This document shows, piece by piece, positions 44,301 to 55,049 of a DNA stretch of 64,000 bases. The number at the start of each line of letters is the position of its first letter. The stretch's first letter is position 1. Below the pieces are notes generated by a model, which had not been told where the DNA came from, made no database searches, and saw only the letters and a program-made list of their open reading frames with translations. Made by a program: the position numbers and the translations under genes. The DNA is from Gracilariopsis chorda (taxonomy: Eukaryota; Rhodophyta; Florideophyceae; Gracilariales; Gracilariaceae), in NCBI GenBank assembly GCA_003194525.1, contig NBIV01000206.1, positions 1-64,000 on the forward strand, in the 5' to 3' direction.

Positions 44301-45296
44301 CCATATATCGTCACAGAGAATGCCTTTAGACGTCTTGTCTGCTTCCAACCTGGACCTACAAATGAACTTCGGACATTTCTTCGGCGACTGATATGCTTAC
44401 AAATCTCCTTCTTAGCATCATCAGCGTCTCTGCGAATCAGTTGTCCAAATGTCAATCCGGATGAAGCATTTGTCAGCTCTGCCTGGATGTTGTCCTTGAA
44501 TGATCTTGTATATTCATTTTCTTAGCCCTTGTCAGTTTTTGTTCCCGTGGTTTATGATCATGAATCTTCGCTTGACGGATTCTTCTTTCTGGACGGGATG
44601 GGTTAGGCAAAAGTAAGATGGGCGCTCTGCAATCCGAACGGGGATCCTTAGGAAGGGCTTCAATTTCTGCATTTCTCTCAGTCGTAGCGAATACCTCCGT
44701 ATTCTCAAAGTTCTTGGTCACGATCGATATATGTTCAGATCTTTTCTGAACACCGGAAGAAGGTTCTTTTTCCTCTTCTTTGGTTGGCCACACTTTTCTA
44801 GTACCTTTCGGCCTGATTCGTCTCTAGCACGTGATCTCAGAGTGTCCGATCTTTGCACAAAGAGAGCATCTAGTACGGCGATGCGGGTTTGCGTCACATG
44901 GTGACGCATAATGACCGGCTTTTCTGCAAAAGCACAGGTTTTGTCGTAGTCTAGACGTTCTGTTTGTGACTTCTTAACCATGAGAGTAAGCTCTGCAAAC
45001 TGCTCTGATAATTTATCAACTTTGGACTCCAAACCCTGGGGGGAAGAATGATCTACTGGCCTGTGGTTTTGGAGAATATGCTTCGGTGGATCCATGAATG
45101 AAACATGCAAACCCATCGCTCGAATGGCCGCATCGAAGGCTTTCACTTGAACCTTCAACTCTTCATAGTCTTCTACACCACGAAAGACGATAAACTGAGC
45201 TAATTCAGCGATTTCCATCATCGCTTTTCTTAACAGGTCGAATTTTGCCTTAGAACTGAAACCAGCTTTCTGGAAAAGGTTGTCCATATGACTCAA
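41393..45296 (-). pseudogene. Gypsy gag-pol fossil
   Basis: Recognisable parts on the minus strand: gag-like coiled region (45296-44718), protease-like region (about 44455-43740), reverse transcriptase with IHKPIYSRARRISP, KDGSPRFCVGYRELN and FTTLDLFSGYWQV (about 43712-42824), RNase H with ERNYSACEREELAVVFALKKFR (about 42651-42439) and integrase C-terminal part with SPFELLYGVKPRMN (41824-41393). The order PR-RT-RH-INT is that of Metaviridae. The gene is broken in many places and is not expected to make a protein. Confidence 0.85.
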
Positions 45297-45641
45297 GGAT
45301 TAAACCAAATCTCCATAATCTAGTTTAGCTGATATTGCCAGGCAAATATCCTCTTCACGTTGTTCGAGTTTTTCAAAGCGATTAACAAAAGCTTGTTTCA
45401 TACATTCCTAATCTCTTGCTTCTTCGGTGAGTGAACCATAAATGGCGTAAGGACCATAATAAAACTGGAAGACTTTCTTCCCCAGAAAGCCGAGAAGCTC
45501 AAGCGCCATATGTTCTTCGGTATTTCCTCTCATAGCAACATTCTCAAAGTAGAAGAAAAACATCACAACTTCCACTGAACATCCATCAAAAGAAGCACAT
45601 TTTGGGCCAAAATCCGAGAAATCACCTTCTCAAGTGTACCA

Positions 45642-46702
45642 TGTGGGCGCCATTACAAAACGGTGACGGAAGGGGGCCAAACATAGCAATAAAGTAGGCT
45701 AAAAAGGGTGTCCTTGTAGCTGAAAGCCCCGTAGAGATGAAAATGATAAACAGAAAGAGCGAAAAGATGGAAGTGCAGGGACCGAAAAGACTCCACCTGC
45801 TAAACAAATATGAAAACAAATGGAGAGCAAAATCCTCAATCCCAGAAAAATTCTTCAAAACTTCTTGAAACAGCGCGCGACCAAAGACTTACGTCAATGG
45901 CCACTAGGAGTCAGACACCCGGCTTACGTTCAGACACTCCGGATGTGTAGCGATTTCTGCAGATTATCTACTTCTGCGCTAACCAGAAGCAGACCCTCAG
46001 AATCCCTATAGGGCTTCCAAAGAAGTGTTCCTAACCGCGGGATATGATTTCACTGTGTACCCAATCTGGCCCTTTGGTGGAAAGCTTGCACAGCACATCG
46101 CCTACGGACAGCTTGCCGTTCAGCACTTTGGTCCGGAAATTGCTAAGTCTCTCCGCCGACACCGATCTCCGAGCAAAGCTCCGGTTGGGCTCACAGACGA
46201 CAGAAGCACCTCTAGTAGAAACTGCCCGTCTCCTTTCCACGCTTGGAGCGCTTGAAATGGTCTTAGCGACGGCAATTCCCCACCCCAAGAATGCAACTAT
46301 TGGCAAACGCCTCATTAGATGCAGATGATGGCTGGATGGTCGATTGAGAAAGTAAGAAAGATTTGGGGGTGAGCTATGTGTATGAGTGTGATTGTGAGCT
46401 GAGTCCAGACCGAAGACCAGGCTTCAACTTTCCCTTTCAAAGCGTCTAGAAGCACTTAAAAAACGCAGAAACGCATTACTAGTTTCTAGTTACTCATGTG
46501 CGCGTCTTTGTTACTCCATTGGCATCTAGCAGCCTCTGGAGCTACACATTAACCAATAAAACTCCGTCTCCTGACGCCAGCGTCACTTCAATACAGTGGC
46601 ACGGCTGGGCCAGCGAAGCAAAGAATGCTCTAGGAGGAGCTGGAACACTCTACACGTGTGTTGCAGCAGTGGCGGAACATACTACAAGTTTCGCGACCAA
46701 CA
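45642..46702 (-). repeat. 5' LTR of the gypsy element, with extra segment
   Basis: 1061 bp, the same ends as the 3' LTR. It contains an additional 334-bp segment at about 46041-46374 that the 3' LTR lacks. Confidence 0.9.
46041..46374. other. 334-bp segment unique to one LTR
   Basis: It lies between CCGCGG and TATGTGTATG of the LTR. No inverted ends and no target duplication are visible. It is open in one frame on each strand for about 94 codons (46031-46315 minus, 46044-46328 plus), which can happen by chance at this length. It may be an insertion or filler DNA, or an original part lost from the other LTR. Confidence 0.5.
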
Positions 46703-46707
46703 GATAT

Positions 46708-47429
46708 AAAACGTGGTTGAAGAATTGGATCGTTCTTGAAAACACATTTTGGTCATGTATCAAATTTTGACCAACCTGACGGCCGAAGTACACTGGTACA
46801 CTTTTGATCCAATGTACCAAATAGATACGACTTTCGATACGAAACGTGCTTGAAGAAGTGTAGAGAGTAGATTTTGGATAAAACTTCGAAGACGGAATTT
46901 GTTCCGCAGCGCTCTTTTTATATGAAGAGAAGTAACCTACCATCAAGACTTGGTATTTTATTCTTCACACAACCATACACTTGTAGAGCTGCATGACAAT
47001 TTAGTGCACAGGAACGACCCATTGTAGAAAGTGGGCATCTTCTGAAAACACATAATCGCGGCTGCACTATATGCCCTTTTGCGGCCTTAGGCTTTCTCGT
47101 GCCATCTGAAACTACCAATGTCCTGGAAAATCCAAACAGCAAAGCTTACGCAATATTATCCATTAATGTGAAATCCTACGTATTATTCCCTGCCCTGCAT
47201 TGCTCCAACTGCGTTTATTCGTCCATTTCCTGTAGCACCAACAACAGCCGTGTCTCCTTGGTTTCCCCGTCAACAGTCAGTTGTTTTACAAATCGCATAC
47301 AGTGCCACTACAACTTTTCTTTGTATGGTGAACGAGCAACTGTCGTACAAAACATTGTTTTCAGACCAAAAACAGCACATTAGGCAAGGGAACATCATTC
47401 AAAGGGCTTTAAAGCTGTCAAACGGGTCT
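46708..47429. other. Spacer with no recognised gene
   Basis: It contains the second member of the diverged direct repeat near 46790-46850 and a stretch (46918-47142, minus) with several Cys and His residues in one frame that I cannot place in a family. Nothing else is supported. Confidence 0.35.
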
Positions 47430-48480
47430 TCGTTTGATTATATGTATTGCTCGGGCTGAGAGCCGACTCTCATAACGATGACTAAAGTCAACGACAAGGC
47501 TTTTTCGTATTTTCTCAGTTTTTTCCAACCATTACATAACAGATTTACGCCTTGCATTTTAGATGGTGTCATTCAAATCAGAACGTGTCACGACAGAGGA
47601 AGACCACGATCCGTAGCTGCTTGTCAAGTGCTTGGTCTTTTCCTGGCGCAGACTAACGCAAAAATTTTATTCATTAATTTGTCATATAACTTTGGCTGTA
47701 CAGCTATCTTGATGTCTTTATTCATTCTTTGTGCAATTAGAATGGTATTAAAGGTGTTGGCAAATAACCGAAAGGCAATGCTCTAAATTAAAAGAGAAAA
47801 GAGTTCAAAACATTCTGTGCTCAGATGGAGTCTCTTAATCCGGCCTGAAGTGTTTATATGAATTTGCCGATGGCGTGAAGTTCAGAATCCCATGCACTGG
47901 GTATGATGTGGTTCAAAGCATATTTTAGAACGGTTGGCAGCAATATCATTACCTTGGAAATATACTAACATTCTCTACAATGGGCACCATTATTGCGTGT
48001 GGTATGAATGCGCCTGATTCAATGCATAACTTCAGGATTGCATAATTAATGATGTGTCAGAAAAGCTGGAGAATCTTTAAGGCAACAATAAGGGAAGTAT
48101 TGTCATTGACTCTGCATTGGCAAAGAAGCAGCATTCCTGTTTGATAAAAAGTGGTCAGAATACTTTGATTGAGAACGAGCACGCACATATTCTAGTCTAA
48201 AACGAGCAGTCAACGTCTTTGCGTTAAAGTGGGGAGTAGGGCATGAAAGTGTTTCAAGACTGCTTTCCATGTCCGGAGGATCGAATTTGTTAAGAGCATA
48301 GTGGATAACGAAAGTGGCTGATTACTTCTTGTGTTATATTGTTTAGCTACAAAACACGCATGGTAGGACTGAATCCAATTTGAACTGTAATCTGCAAAGC
48401 TGTTGAAGTTATCGTGCTTGAGTTGTTCTCTCAGCACTTCTGAAGGGCGATAGCGAATTGGAGTAAATTGATCTGACATG
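47430..48480 (+). pseudogene. PIF/Harbinger-like DDE transposase relic
   Basis: Pieces in order: TKVNDKAFSYFLSFFQPLHNRF and RGRPRSVAACQVLGLFLA (47478-47786), typical of the N-terminal half of this DDE family; then NGWQQYHYLGNILTFSTMGTI, NAPDSMHNFRIA (about 47935-48045), which fits the block around the first Asp; VIDSALAKKQHSCLIKSGQ (about 48105-48165), holding the second Asp; and SGEWGMKVFQDCFPCPEDRI (about 48230-48290) near the third acidic site. Stops and frame changes separate them and the catalytic set cannot function. Terminal inverted repeats were not found. The family call rests on motif order. Confidence 0.6.
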
Positions 48481-48779
48481 TAGAACTATATTTCGGAATG
48501 CGAAGTATACCAAGACGGTCATGTATTGTCTGTAGCTTGATATGATAAATTTCGCAGTAAGTAATCTGTGAATCTTGTCATCAGTAAGCTATTGACGACG
48601 CTATGCAAGCAACATTCAACCAAACACTGCCCTCAAGCCACTGCCCTCAAGCCATCAGACTGACGTTAAAGCAGCTCATTGCCCTCATTCTACACGTAGT
48701 ATTATATAATGTCCAGGCAGAACAGTGGGACATGAGCCCAAACCAGCTTTGAGTTGAGTTCGCTTCAGGCATCTGTTAT
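48481..48779. other. Spacer between the Harbinger relic and the chromovirus repeat
   Basis: No gene seen. It includes a 14-bp direct duplication ACTGCCCTCAAGCC near 48628-48656. It may contain the far end of the Harbinger element. Confidence 0.35.
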
Positions 48780-49062
48780 TCAGTGTTGGTCGTCCACAAT
48801 AAAAATAAAGATTACAATCTGCGAAAGCTGTCTTTGCGGATGCCGAAAAGAGGAAAGCCGAGCGTCTAGTACAACCGAAACATGGACGTATTGTAGAGAG
48901 ATTAGAGCTGAACTAAAAGAGAAGAGCGCGACAAATCAAACCGGCACCTTAATCACTGTGTCTTGCGTTTTGAGTTGCCTTCCAAGACATTTGAAGGCCT
49001 TTTATGAGTGCCCCCTGCCAGATCGACGGTCAGGCGACCTCGACAAGAACGATAGGTACTGT

Positions 49063-49332
49063 TGTGAATGTGCAATAAGCTGAAATTGCAAATGAGCGCG
49101 AGCCCGAACGGCCTAGAGAGACAATTAGCAATTGTCAGCATGGCACAAGCGCCCAAGCGAACGGGCACAGAAGAGAGCATAAAGGCCGAGCGACTGGCCG
49201 AGTAAACAGAGTAGGGGACCGCAGGAGCAAGCGGAACCCCAGCAGTGTGCTGATTGTGACCAGCGCCCAACACAGACGCGGTAGCATAACCCTACGATAA
49301 CAATGAGCGATATGACTGATCGTTCATTGACA
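49063..49332 (+). repeat. Copia 5' LTR
   Basis: 270 bp, TGTGAATG...CATTGACA. Its last 30 bases already include the start of the gag reading frame (ATG at 49303). Confidence 0.92.
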
Positions 49333-50436
49333 GTTATGGGCCCAGCAGGGTCTGTGCCTGCCAATTCAAATGCCAACCTCAATTGCGCCCCGAAGTTCAT
49401 CACTAATGTCACGTCGAAAGTGCGTTATCGCGACTCACTTCGACGCTGGATGCGAATGATAACAAAGTTTGCAAAGATTGACAAGAAGTGGGAAGCTTTG
49501 CATGCCGGCGCTGGTCATATTATATATATGTCATGTGATGACACCGCACAAGATTTGTTGAAGAAAGCAGAAGCGTTGGGACAAATATCACTGGACGGGT
49601 TTTCGAATGACAAAGCCAATGAAAAGCTTGTCGAGTCTATTCTTATGATCCTTGCCAAAGACAGTCCAACTGAATCGATTAAGAGAGAAGTCGACCTGTT
49701 GACCGCAATTCAACAATGTCAGAGAAGTGCCGACGAGTCTGTCGCCGCGTATGCCAGCAGATTTAGTGGCGCGGTTGCACGTTATTCAAACCACACTGCC
49801 GGCTTGAGTGATGGAACTAGTAGGCAGTTTGCCGTGATGATGCTGCGAAATGCACACCTGACGCCAGACACGATGAACGCCCTTATCTTCCAACTTACAT
49901 CTGAATCAAACGCCCCGTCTCTTATAAGATCTGTTCAAGTGACATTGAAGGAGTCAGAGTTAAGTTTGCTTTCCGAACTTTTGAAAGAACATCAAGACAA
50001 AGGCTCCTCCAACAATGCAGCCCTGAAATCCAAACTCAACAAATCTATGAACGTGATTGATAATCAACGCTCCTGTAACGTTCCCATGTTCACGATGGAG
50101 AAAGCCGCAGAATATCTTTCGCACGTAGATCACACGCAGCAAAGCAAAGTGGACTGTAATCCGGATAATGCGCATGCATCCTTACTTGGCAAACGTAGCA
50201 CAACTACTCAACCAGGCCGATCCCAGTTTATCAAGAAGCTTAAAGAAGAGAGCAAATGCAGAGCATGTGGCGAAGTAGGACACTGGTATCGAGACCGTGA
50301 GGAGTGTCGTGAGAAGATGAAGAGAAAGCGCAAGCCCCGGGTTAGTACAGGAAAGCCTACACTAGTTCAGGATGAAGATCCTCCAGCAGGAGATGTGAAA
50401 GAAGAAGTACTGGCAACTTCGCTTTTTCGGGAGTGA
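49303..50436 (+). CDS. Copia gag
   Basis: A 377-aa capsid-type protein that starts inside the 5' LTR (MSDMTDRS) and reads across the primer-binding site. The middle (about residues 90-230) has the helical Gag core of copia elements, including a stretch like LLTAIQQCQRSADESVAAYASRF. Near the end is a zinc-knuckle-like CRACGEVGHWYRDREEC and then a Lys/Arg-rich tail. Gag assembles the virus-like particle and binds the element RNA. The frame ends in a four-base overlap with the open pol frame. Confidence 0.85.
   Translation: MSDMTDRSLTVMGPAGSVPANSNANLNCAPKFITNVTSKVRYRDSLRRWMRMITKFAKIDKKWEALHAGAGHIIYMSCDDTAQDLLKKAEALGQISLDGFSNDKANEKLVESILMILAKDSPTESIKREVDLLTAIQQCQRSADESVAAYASRFSGAVARYSNHTAGLSDGTSRQFAVMMLRNAHLTPDTMNALIFQLTSESNAPSLIRSVQVTLKESELSLLSELLKEHQDKGSSNNAALKSKLNKSMNVIDNQRSCNVPMFTMEKAAEYLSHVDHTQQSKVDCNPDNAHASLLGKRSTTTQPGRSQFIKKLKEESKCRACGEVGHWYRDREECREKMKRKRKPRVSTGKPTLVQDEDPPAGDVKEEVLATSLFRE
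49333..49346 (+). other. Primer-binding site, complementary to the initiator tRNA anticodon arm
   Basis: GTTATGGGCCCAGC is complementary to the conserved anticodon stem-loop of eukaryotic initiator methionine tRNA (GCTGGGCCCATAAC). Drosophila copia is known to prime from such a 5' half-tRNA rather than from the CCA end. Here the site also lies inside the gag frame. Confidence 0.7.
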
Positions 50437-53400
50437 GATCCGCAAGGCTCCGCGCTTATCTCAACCTGATTCTGGACGAAGGAGCACCGACATCAACAGG
50501 AGGTTTGGAAGAAGCTGCGGCACTCTGTGACGCACTCGGTATATCGTTGTCACTTGAACCTCCTCGAGACCATTACCTTCACGGCTGGGGAATTGCAGGC
50601 GCAAACGCTCGACCGATTGTATGTTCATGGATCCTTGTCGTTAATGATATAAATGGAAGGCCAACAGCTATCAATTTCGACCTGGTACATGGCTCATCCC
50701 CACTGCTCATCGGCCTTGATGTTAAGCGATTCTCTGACACGCTTAACCGGGAACGTCCAACTGTGATACGCTTCAAGCGGCCAATGGATACAGTGCAACG
50801 TGTTTTCTACACCTATATTGCGAACGACGGGAATGGGAATGAACGGCTACGTGTGGAACTCGTACCACATAATTCGTCAACGATGCGTACTCTTATGGGC
50901 AACCGCGGTAGAAACTTGGACAAGACTGCAATCAAGAAGATTCACCGTTTTACGCACGCTACGGCAGACGAAATGAAAACGCTGTTAAAAGATGCACACA
51001 TGCTGAGCGATACATTGTCTGAGACATGCGATGATGTACATGGTGCATGCGATATCTGCGCCTCGACAGGGCGCCCGATTCCGAAGAAGAAGATATCCCT
51101 GACGCACATTAATGAAGCATTCAATCAGTCAGTCCAAGCAGATTTTGTAGTAGTATACGTCGATGGCGACAAATATGAAGTCCTGAACATCATCGACCTA
51201 GGAACCAACTACGGTGAACGTACAATCGTCCCTAGAAGAAACGCAGTTGAGTTGTCTAACAAGCTGGAGTCGGAATGGATATACCACCACGGTGCCCCGA
51301 AGTACTTCAGCGCAGATCCAGAATTTACGAACTCCGTCCTCAAGAAGCTGCTTTCATCACATGGAATTGACGTCGAAGACCGACCCGCCAGATCATCATC
51401 CAAGAACGGAAAGGTAGAACGAAATAATGGCCTATTCAAATCAATTCTCTCCCGCATAGTCAAGGAAAATACCACAGCTTCGCCAGCGACGATCATCGCG
51501 CGTGCGTCCTTTTTAACTAATCTCTTCCATGGCAATTCTGTCCTGAGCGCATTTCAGCTGGCTAGAGGATACTCCCCTTCCATTCTAGGATTACCATCTA
51601 CCGACGTTCCTGAGGAATTGTTGATGGCACACAAGCGCACAGCAGCCACACGTGCCTTGCAAAAGGTCCTCAAAGCACACAACAATCACCTGATCCCCCC
51701 CCACGCACTGAAGTCTGGAACATATATCTGGGTATACTACAACACGTCCAAGCAAAACGACCCAGTCCGATGGGTGAAAGCCAAAGTCGTTGGAGCCACT
51801 CCGTTTTATGTCAAATGCAGACGGTCAGACCGTGGACCACCCATGAAGGTAGCATACGAGCATGTCAGGCTTGTGCCTGAAGGACAATTAGCCGAAGACC
51901 TACAGACTGGCGTCCTAGAAGATATCCTCGCAGATAATCTCCCCGACACCCCACACGAAGAGGAAGAGCAGCCGGAGTCCTCAGAGAGCGAACAGATAAT
52001 GCTGGATATGTTCGGCCCGGAAGACAATGAACTCAAAGACGAAGTAGGTCCAGAAACACGCTCATCATTCTTCGTCGGGACCATACGTGGAGACCCATCT
52101 CGGGATATTGGTCAAACCTCAGCGCAGGGTCCACCGGCCGCGCAGAATACTGACCTTACAACCAACGAGCAGGACGTGTTGACACAGATATACGACGTCA
52201 TAGGAAGTTCACAGGTTACACGAAATAGAATGGATTGCGCGCCGTCATGGATATTGGATAAAGCAGTAGACGAAGAACTGGAAACGGCGTGGAAGGGGGC
52301 TTATGTTGAAGTCGACGAACATACAGTTCCTCGTAATGCCAATTTGATAAATTCGCACGTCGTGTACAAAGTCAAAAACGAAGAGAAGAACCGCAAACGT
52401 ATGAAGGCCAGACTCTGCCCTCACGGTAATCGCGACAAGGAAAAAGGTAACATTAGAAATGACTCTGCCAACGCACAGTTCGATATCATACGCATTCTTC
52501 TGTCCTTTGCGACAATACTACAATTTCGGATTGGATGTATTGATATCAAAGGAGCTTATCTTCAAAGCGGACCAATCAAGCGCGAACTGTATGTAAGACC
52601 ACCTCGGGAGTGGAAAGGCAGGCGTGGTAGCTTGTGGAAGTTACTTAAACTTCCGTACGGCATCAGCGAAGCAGGAAGACAGTGGGCAATGGTAATCGAG
52701 CACTGGCTGATACATATCGCAGGATTCCAACGCGCGTTCGGAGTGAGCCAATTATATATTAAGCGAACAGAGAAAGGAGACATTCGACTCATGATTGCCA
52801 AGCTAACGGACGACCTACTGATTTGTGGCAACGTTAAAGACATGAAAGAGTTCTCTCAGATGGTATCCGGCAGATTTCGTGTAAGTAAGACGATCTTAGA
52901 CGACGAAATTAAGTTCAATGGATGTCAGATTCGTCAGGCCAAGGATTACACGATGGAACTGTCTATGCAACAGTATATGGACGAGATCAAGAGGATAAAT
53001 ATCAGCAAACATAGAAGGGCTATGAGTCACGACAGGGCATTTTCGAATGAAGTCAATCTTTATCGCACCTTAGCAGGAGAACTAATTTGGCTCGGTTGCG
53101 GGGCGCTCCCACAAGCGTCCTATTTTGGCTCTTTGTTGCAACAGAAGATTCCTAAGCTCACCGTTGCAGATCTTGTAGATGCTAACAAGATCTTAAATGA
53201 ACTCCGCGGCCTACGGCCGATTATAACATTCAGAACACCACAAGGAAGAATCACCTCAGCTGAAGTAGTATCGTTTTCGGACGCATCTTTCAATATATCC
53301 GCCTCGCAGCAGTACGGACAAACAGGTTTTATCACTGGTGTTAGGTATACTACGACTGAAGGCGATGGGACTAGCTATCATATAATTGACTGGGCCAGTA

Positions 53401-53807
53401 TGAAACAGAAGCGTGTGTCCTACTCGTCATATGGTGCAGAGATAATTGCATGTACGGAAGCGGACGACAGAGGCTTCAACGTCAAATGCACATTGCAGTC
53501 TATATTCCCATCAGACAAGTTCCCTCACGTTTTGAACGTCGATTCTAAGGGTCTCTTCGACACGATTACTACACTTCATGAGAGCAAAGAATACAGACTC
53601 CGTCAGACTGTACAACGTATCAGAGATTCGTTTGAATCCCGGGAGCTAGACACACTACGATGGATTCAGGGCAAAGTTAACATCGCCGACGCACTGACGA
53701 AACACAATCGCTTTATGCACAAGTTGTTGAATCGTGTTGCAGCTACTGGAATGTTATTGCTACCAGACCATAGAACGTTTAGCCTTAACAGTAAGACATG
53801 GAATTAG
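50433..53807 (+). CDS. Copia pol (protease, integrase, reverse transcriptase, RNase H)
   Basis: About 1124 residues, in the minus-one frame relative to gag; this frame is open from about 50376 and has no ATG at its left end. Copia-like elements are known to express pol by fusion to gag. Domains: aspartic protease motif LILDEGAPT (residues 11-19), integrase zinc region (about 170-210) and catalytic D237, D295, E329 (VQADF, FSADPEF, GKVERNNG), reverse transcriptase (about 640-830) with GCIDIKGAYLQS and KLTDDLLI, RNase H (about 950-1100) with SFSDASF, SSYGAEI and VNIADALTKH. Length and order are normal for the family. It looks whole. Confidence 0.9.
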   Translation: MRSARLRAYLNLILDEGAPTSTGGLEEAAALCDALGISLSLEPPRDHYLHGWGIAGANARPIVCSWILVVNDINGRPTAINFDLVHGSSPLLIGLDVKRFSDTLNRERPTVIRFKRPMDTVQRVFYTYIANDGNGNERLRVELVPHNSSTMRTLMGNRGRNLDKTAIKKIHRFTHATADEMKTLLKDAHMLSDTLSETCDDVHGACDICASTGRPIPKKKISLTHINEAFNQSVQADFVVVYVDGDKYEVLNIIDLGTNYGERTIVPRRNAVELSNKLESEWIYHHGAPKYFSADPEFTNSVLKKLLSSHGIDVEDRPARSSSKNGKVERNNGLFKSILSRIVKENTTASPATIIARASFLTNLFHGNSVLSAFQLARGYSPSILGLPSTDVPEELLMAHKRTAATRALQKVLKAHNNHLIPPHALKSGTYIWVYYNTSKQNDPVRWVKAKVVGATPFYVKCRRSDRGPPMKVAYEHVRLVPEGQLAEDLQTGVLEDILADNLPDTPHEEEEQPESSESEQIMLDMFGPEDNELKDEVGPETRSSFFVGTIRGDPSRDIGQTSAQGPPAAQNTDLTTNEQDVLTQIYDVIGSSQVTRNRMDCAPSWILDKAVDEELETAWKGAYVEVDEHTVPRNANLINSHVVYKVKNEEKNRKRMKARLCPHGNRDKEKGNIRNDSANAQFDIIRILLSFATILQFRIGCIDIKGAYLQSGPIKRELYVRPPREWKGRRGSLWKLLKLPYGISEAGRQWAMVIEHWLIHIAGFQRAFGVSQLYIKRTEKGDIRLMIAKLTDDLLICGNVKDMKEFSQMVSGRFRVSKTILDDEIKFNGCQIRQAKDYTMELSMQQYMDEIKRINISKHRRAMSHDRAFSNEVNLYRTLAGELIWLGCGALPQASYFGSLLQQKIPKLTVADLVDANKILNELRGLRPIITFRTPQGRITSAEVVSFSDASFNISASQQYGQTGFITGVRYTTTEGDGTSYHIIDWASMKQKRVSYSSYGAEIIACTEADDRGFNVKCTLQSIFPSDKFPHVLNVDSKGLFDTITTLHESKEYRLRQTVQRIRDSFESRELDTLRWIQGKVNIADALTKHNRFMHKLLNRVAATGMLLLPDHRTFSLNSKTWN

Positions 53808-53839
53808 TTGCGATAAGAGTTTACCGCAACTGGGGGGTA

Positions 53840-54109
53840 TGTGAATGTGCAATAAGCTGAAATTGCAAATGAGCGCGAGCCCGAACGGCCTAGAGAGACA
53901 ATTAGCAATTGTCAGCATGGCACAAGCGCCCAAGCGAACGGGCACAGAAGAGAGCATAAAGGCCGAGCGACTGGCCGAGTAAACAGAGTAGGGGACCGCA
54001 GGAGCAAGCGGAACCCCAGCAGTGTGCTGATTGTGACCAGCGCCCAACACAGACGCGGTAGCATAACCCTACGATAACAATGAGCGATATGACTGATCGT
54101 TCATTGACA
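53840..54109 (+). repeat. Copia 3' LTR
   Basis: 270 bp, apparently identical to the 5' LTR; followed by the ACTGT target duplication and then the continuation of the interrupted chromovirus sequence. Confidence 0.92.
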
Positions 54110-55049
54110 ACTGTACACTACCAAGCGTAGCACGCGAGAAATTGGAACCCGCATAGTTGCCAGCCACGCATTTGCTACCCACCCAGCTATCAGCCACGCA
54201 TTTGGTAACGTTGCAGTTGTTAGCTACGCACTTTGTACCTAGCGGAGAGTACTATCTCCTGTACAATGTGGTTTGATGCCTCTTTTGGCTACACAGCGCC
54301 CCTCAATTATCTAAGTGAAAGCTGCAGATGATTACGGAGAGGCAGCAACTTGCTTCTGCCTGCGCGTCCTGCTGGACTTAATTTCGAACAGATTTTCTTT
54401 GATCAGCACCGGTACGTCTTTATGCAAAGAATCGACCGTCACCCAATCTGTTTTGTTCTTGGATCTTGTCCAGTGTGGGTCGTTCACCAGAGTACCAGAG
54501 ACGACAATCTACGAGAGCTGTCTGCGTGATGACCGAAAGACGGATGCCGGGCGTCCAATGGAACCGAAACACGGATGTAGTGTAGAAAAAATAGAGCTGG
54601 ACTAAGAGACAAGAGCGCTGCAAGTCAAACGGGCACCTCATACGCCGTGTTTTGAGTTGTGAGTTGCCTTTCAAGAACGTGGAAGGCCTCTAATGAGCGC
54701 CCCCTGCCGTGCCGATTGTCAGCCGACCTCGGCGAGAACGATGGCTTCACTACCAAGCGTAGCAGACGAGAAAGTGCAACCCACGCAATTGTCGGCCACC
54801 CATTTGCTACCCACGGAGTTGTCAGCCGCGCATTAGTTACCCACGCATTTGTGAGCCGCACATTAGCTAGCGACGTAGTTGTTAGCTACGAGCTTGCTAC
54901 GTAGCAGAAAGTACTATCTACTGTACAAGGTGAGTTGACCCCTTATTTGGACACAACGGTGCCCCGTAATTCTCTCTAAGGAAAAACTGCAGTGTATTAC
55001 ACAGAGGCAGCAATGTGCTTCTGCCTGCATGTCCCGCTGCACTTGATGT

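Larger units (their letters stand above)
40530..46702 (-). mobile_element. Gypsy-type LTR retrotransposon, broken, both LTRs present
   Basis: The LTRs lie at 40530-41258 and 45642-46702, both with TGT...ACA ends, flanked by the 5-bp target duplication GATAT (40525-40529 and 46703-46707). On the minus strand a TGG-starting primer-binding site follows the 5' LTR (45641 downward) and a purine-rich tract (AGGTGGGGG) precedes the 3' LTR at about 41268-41259. Internal parts in order are gag, protease, reverse transcriptase, RNase H and integrase. The element is broken in many places (well over five) and its LTRs have diverged, so it is an old fossil. Confidence 0.9.
49063..54109 (+). mobile_element. 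Copia-type LTR retrotransposon, looks whole and young
   Basis: Two 270-bp LTRs (49063-49332 and 53840-54109) appear identical by eye, with TG...CA ends and a 5-bp target duplication ACTGT (49058-49062 and 54110-54114). A primer-binding site directly follows the left LTR and a G-rich tract precedes the right LTR (about 53829-53837). Gag and pol are open, and pol has the order protease, integrase, reverse transcriptase, RNase H that defines Pseudoviridae. I see no breaks. Identical LTRs imply a very recent insertion. It sits inside the chromovirus repeat. Confidence 0.92.

Noticed and set aside
46031-46315. 94-residue minus-strand frame in the extra LTR segment as a captured host gene
   Set aside because: Both strands are open, no motif is recognised, and the length is within chance; kept only as an unexplained segment.
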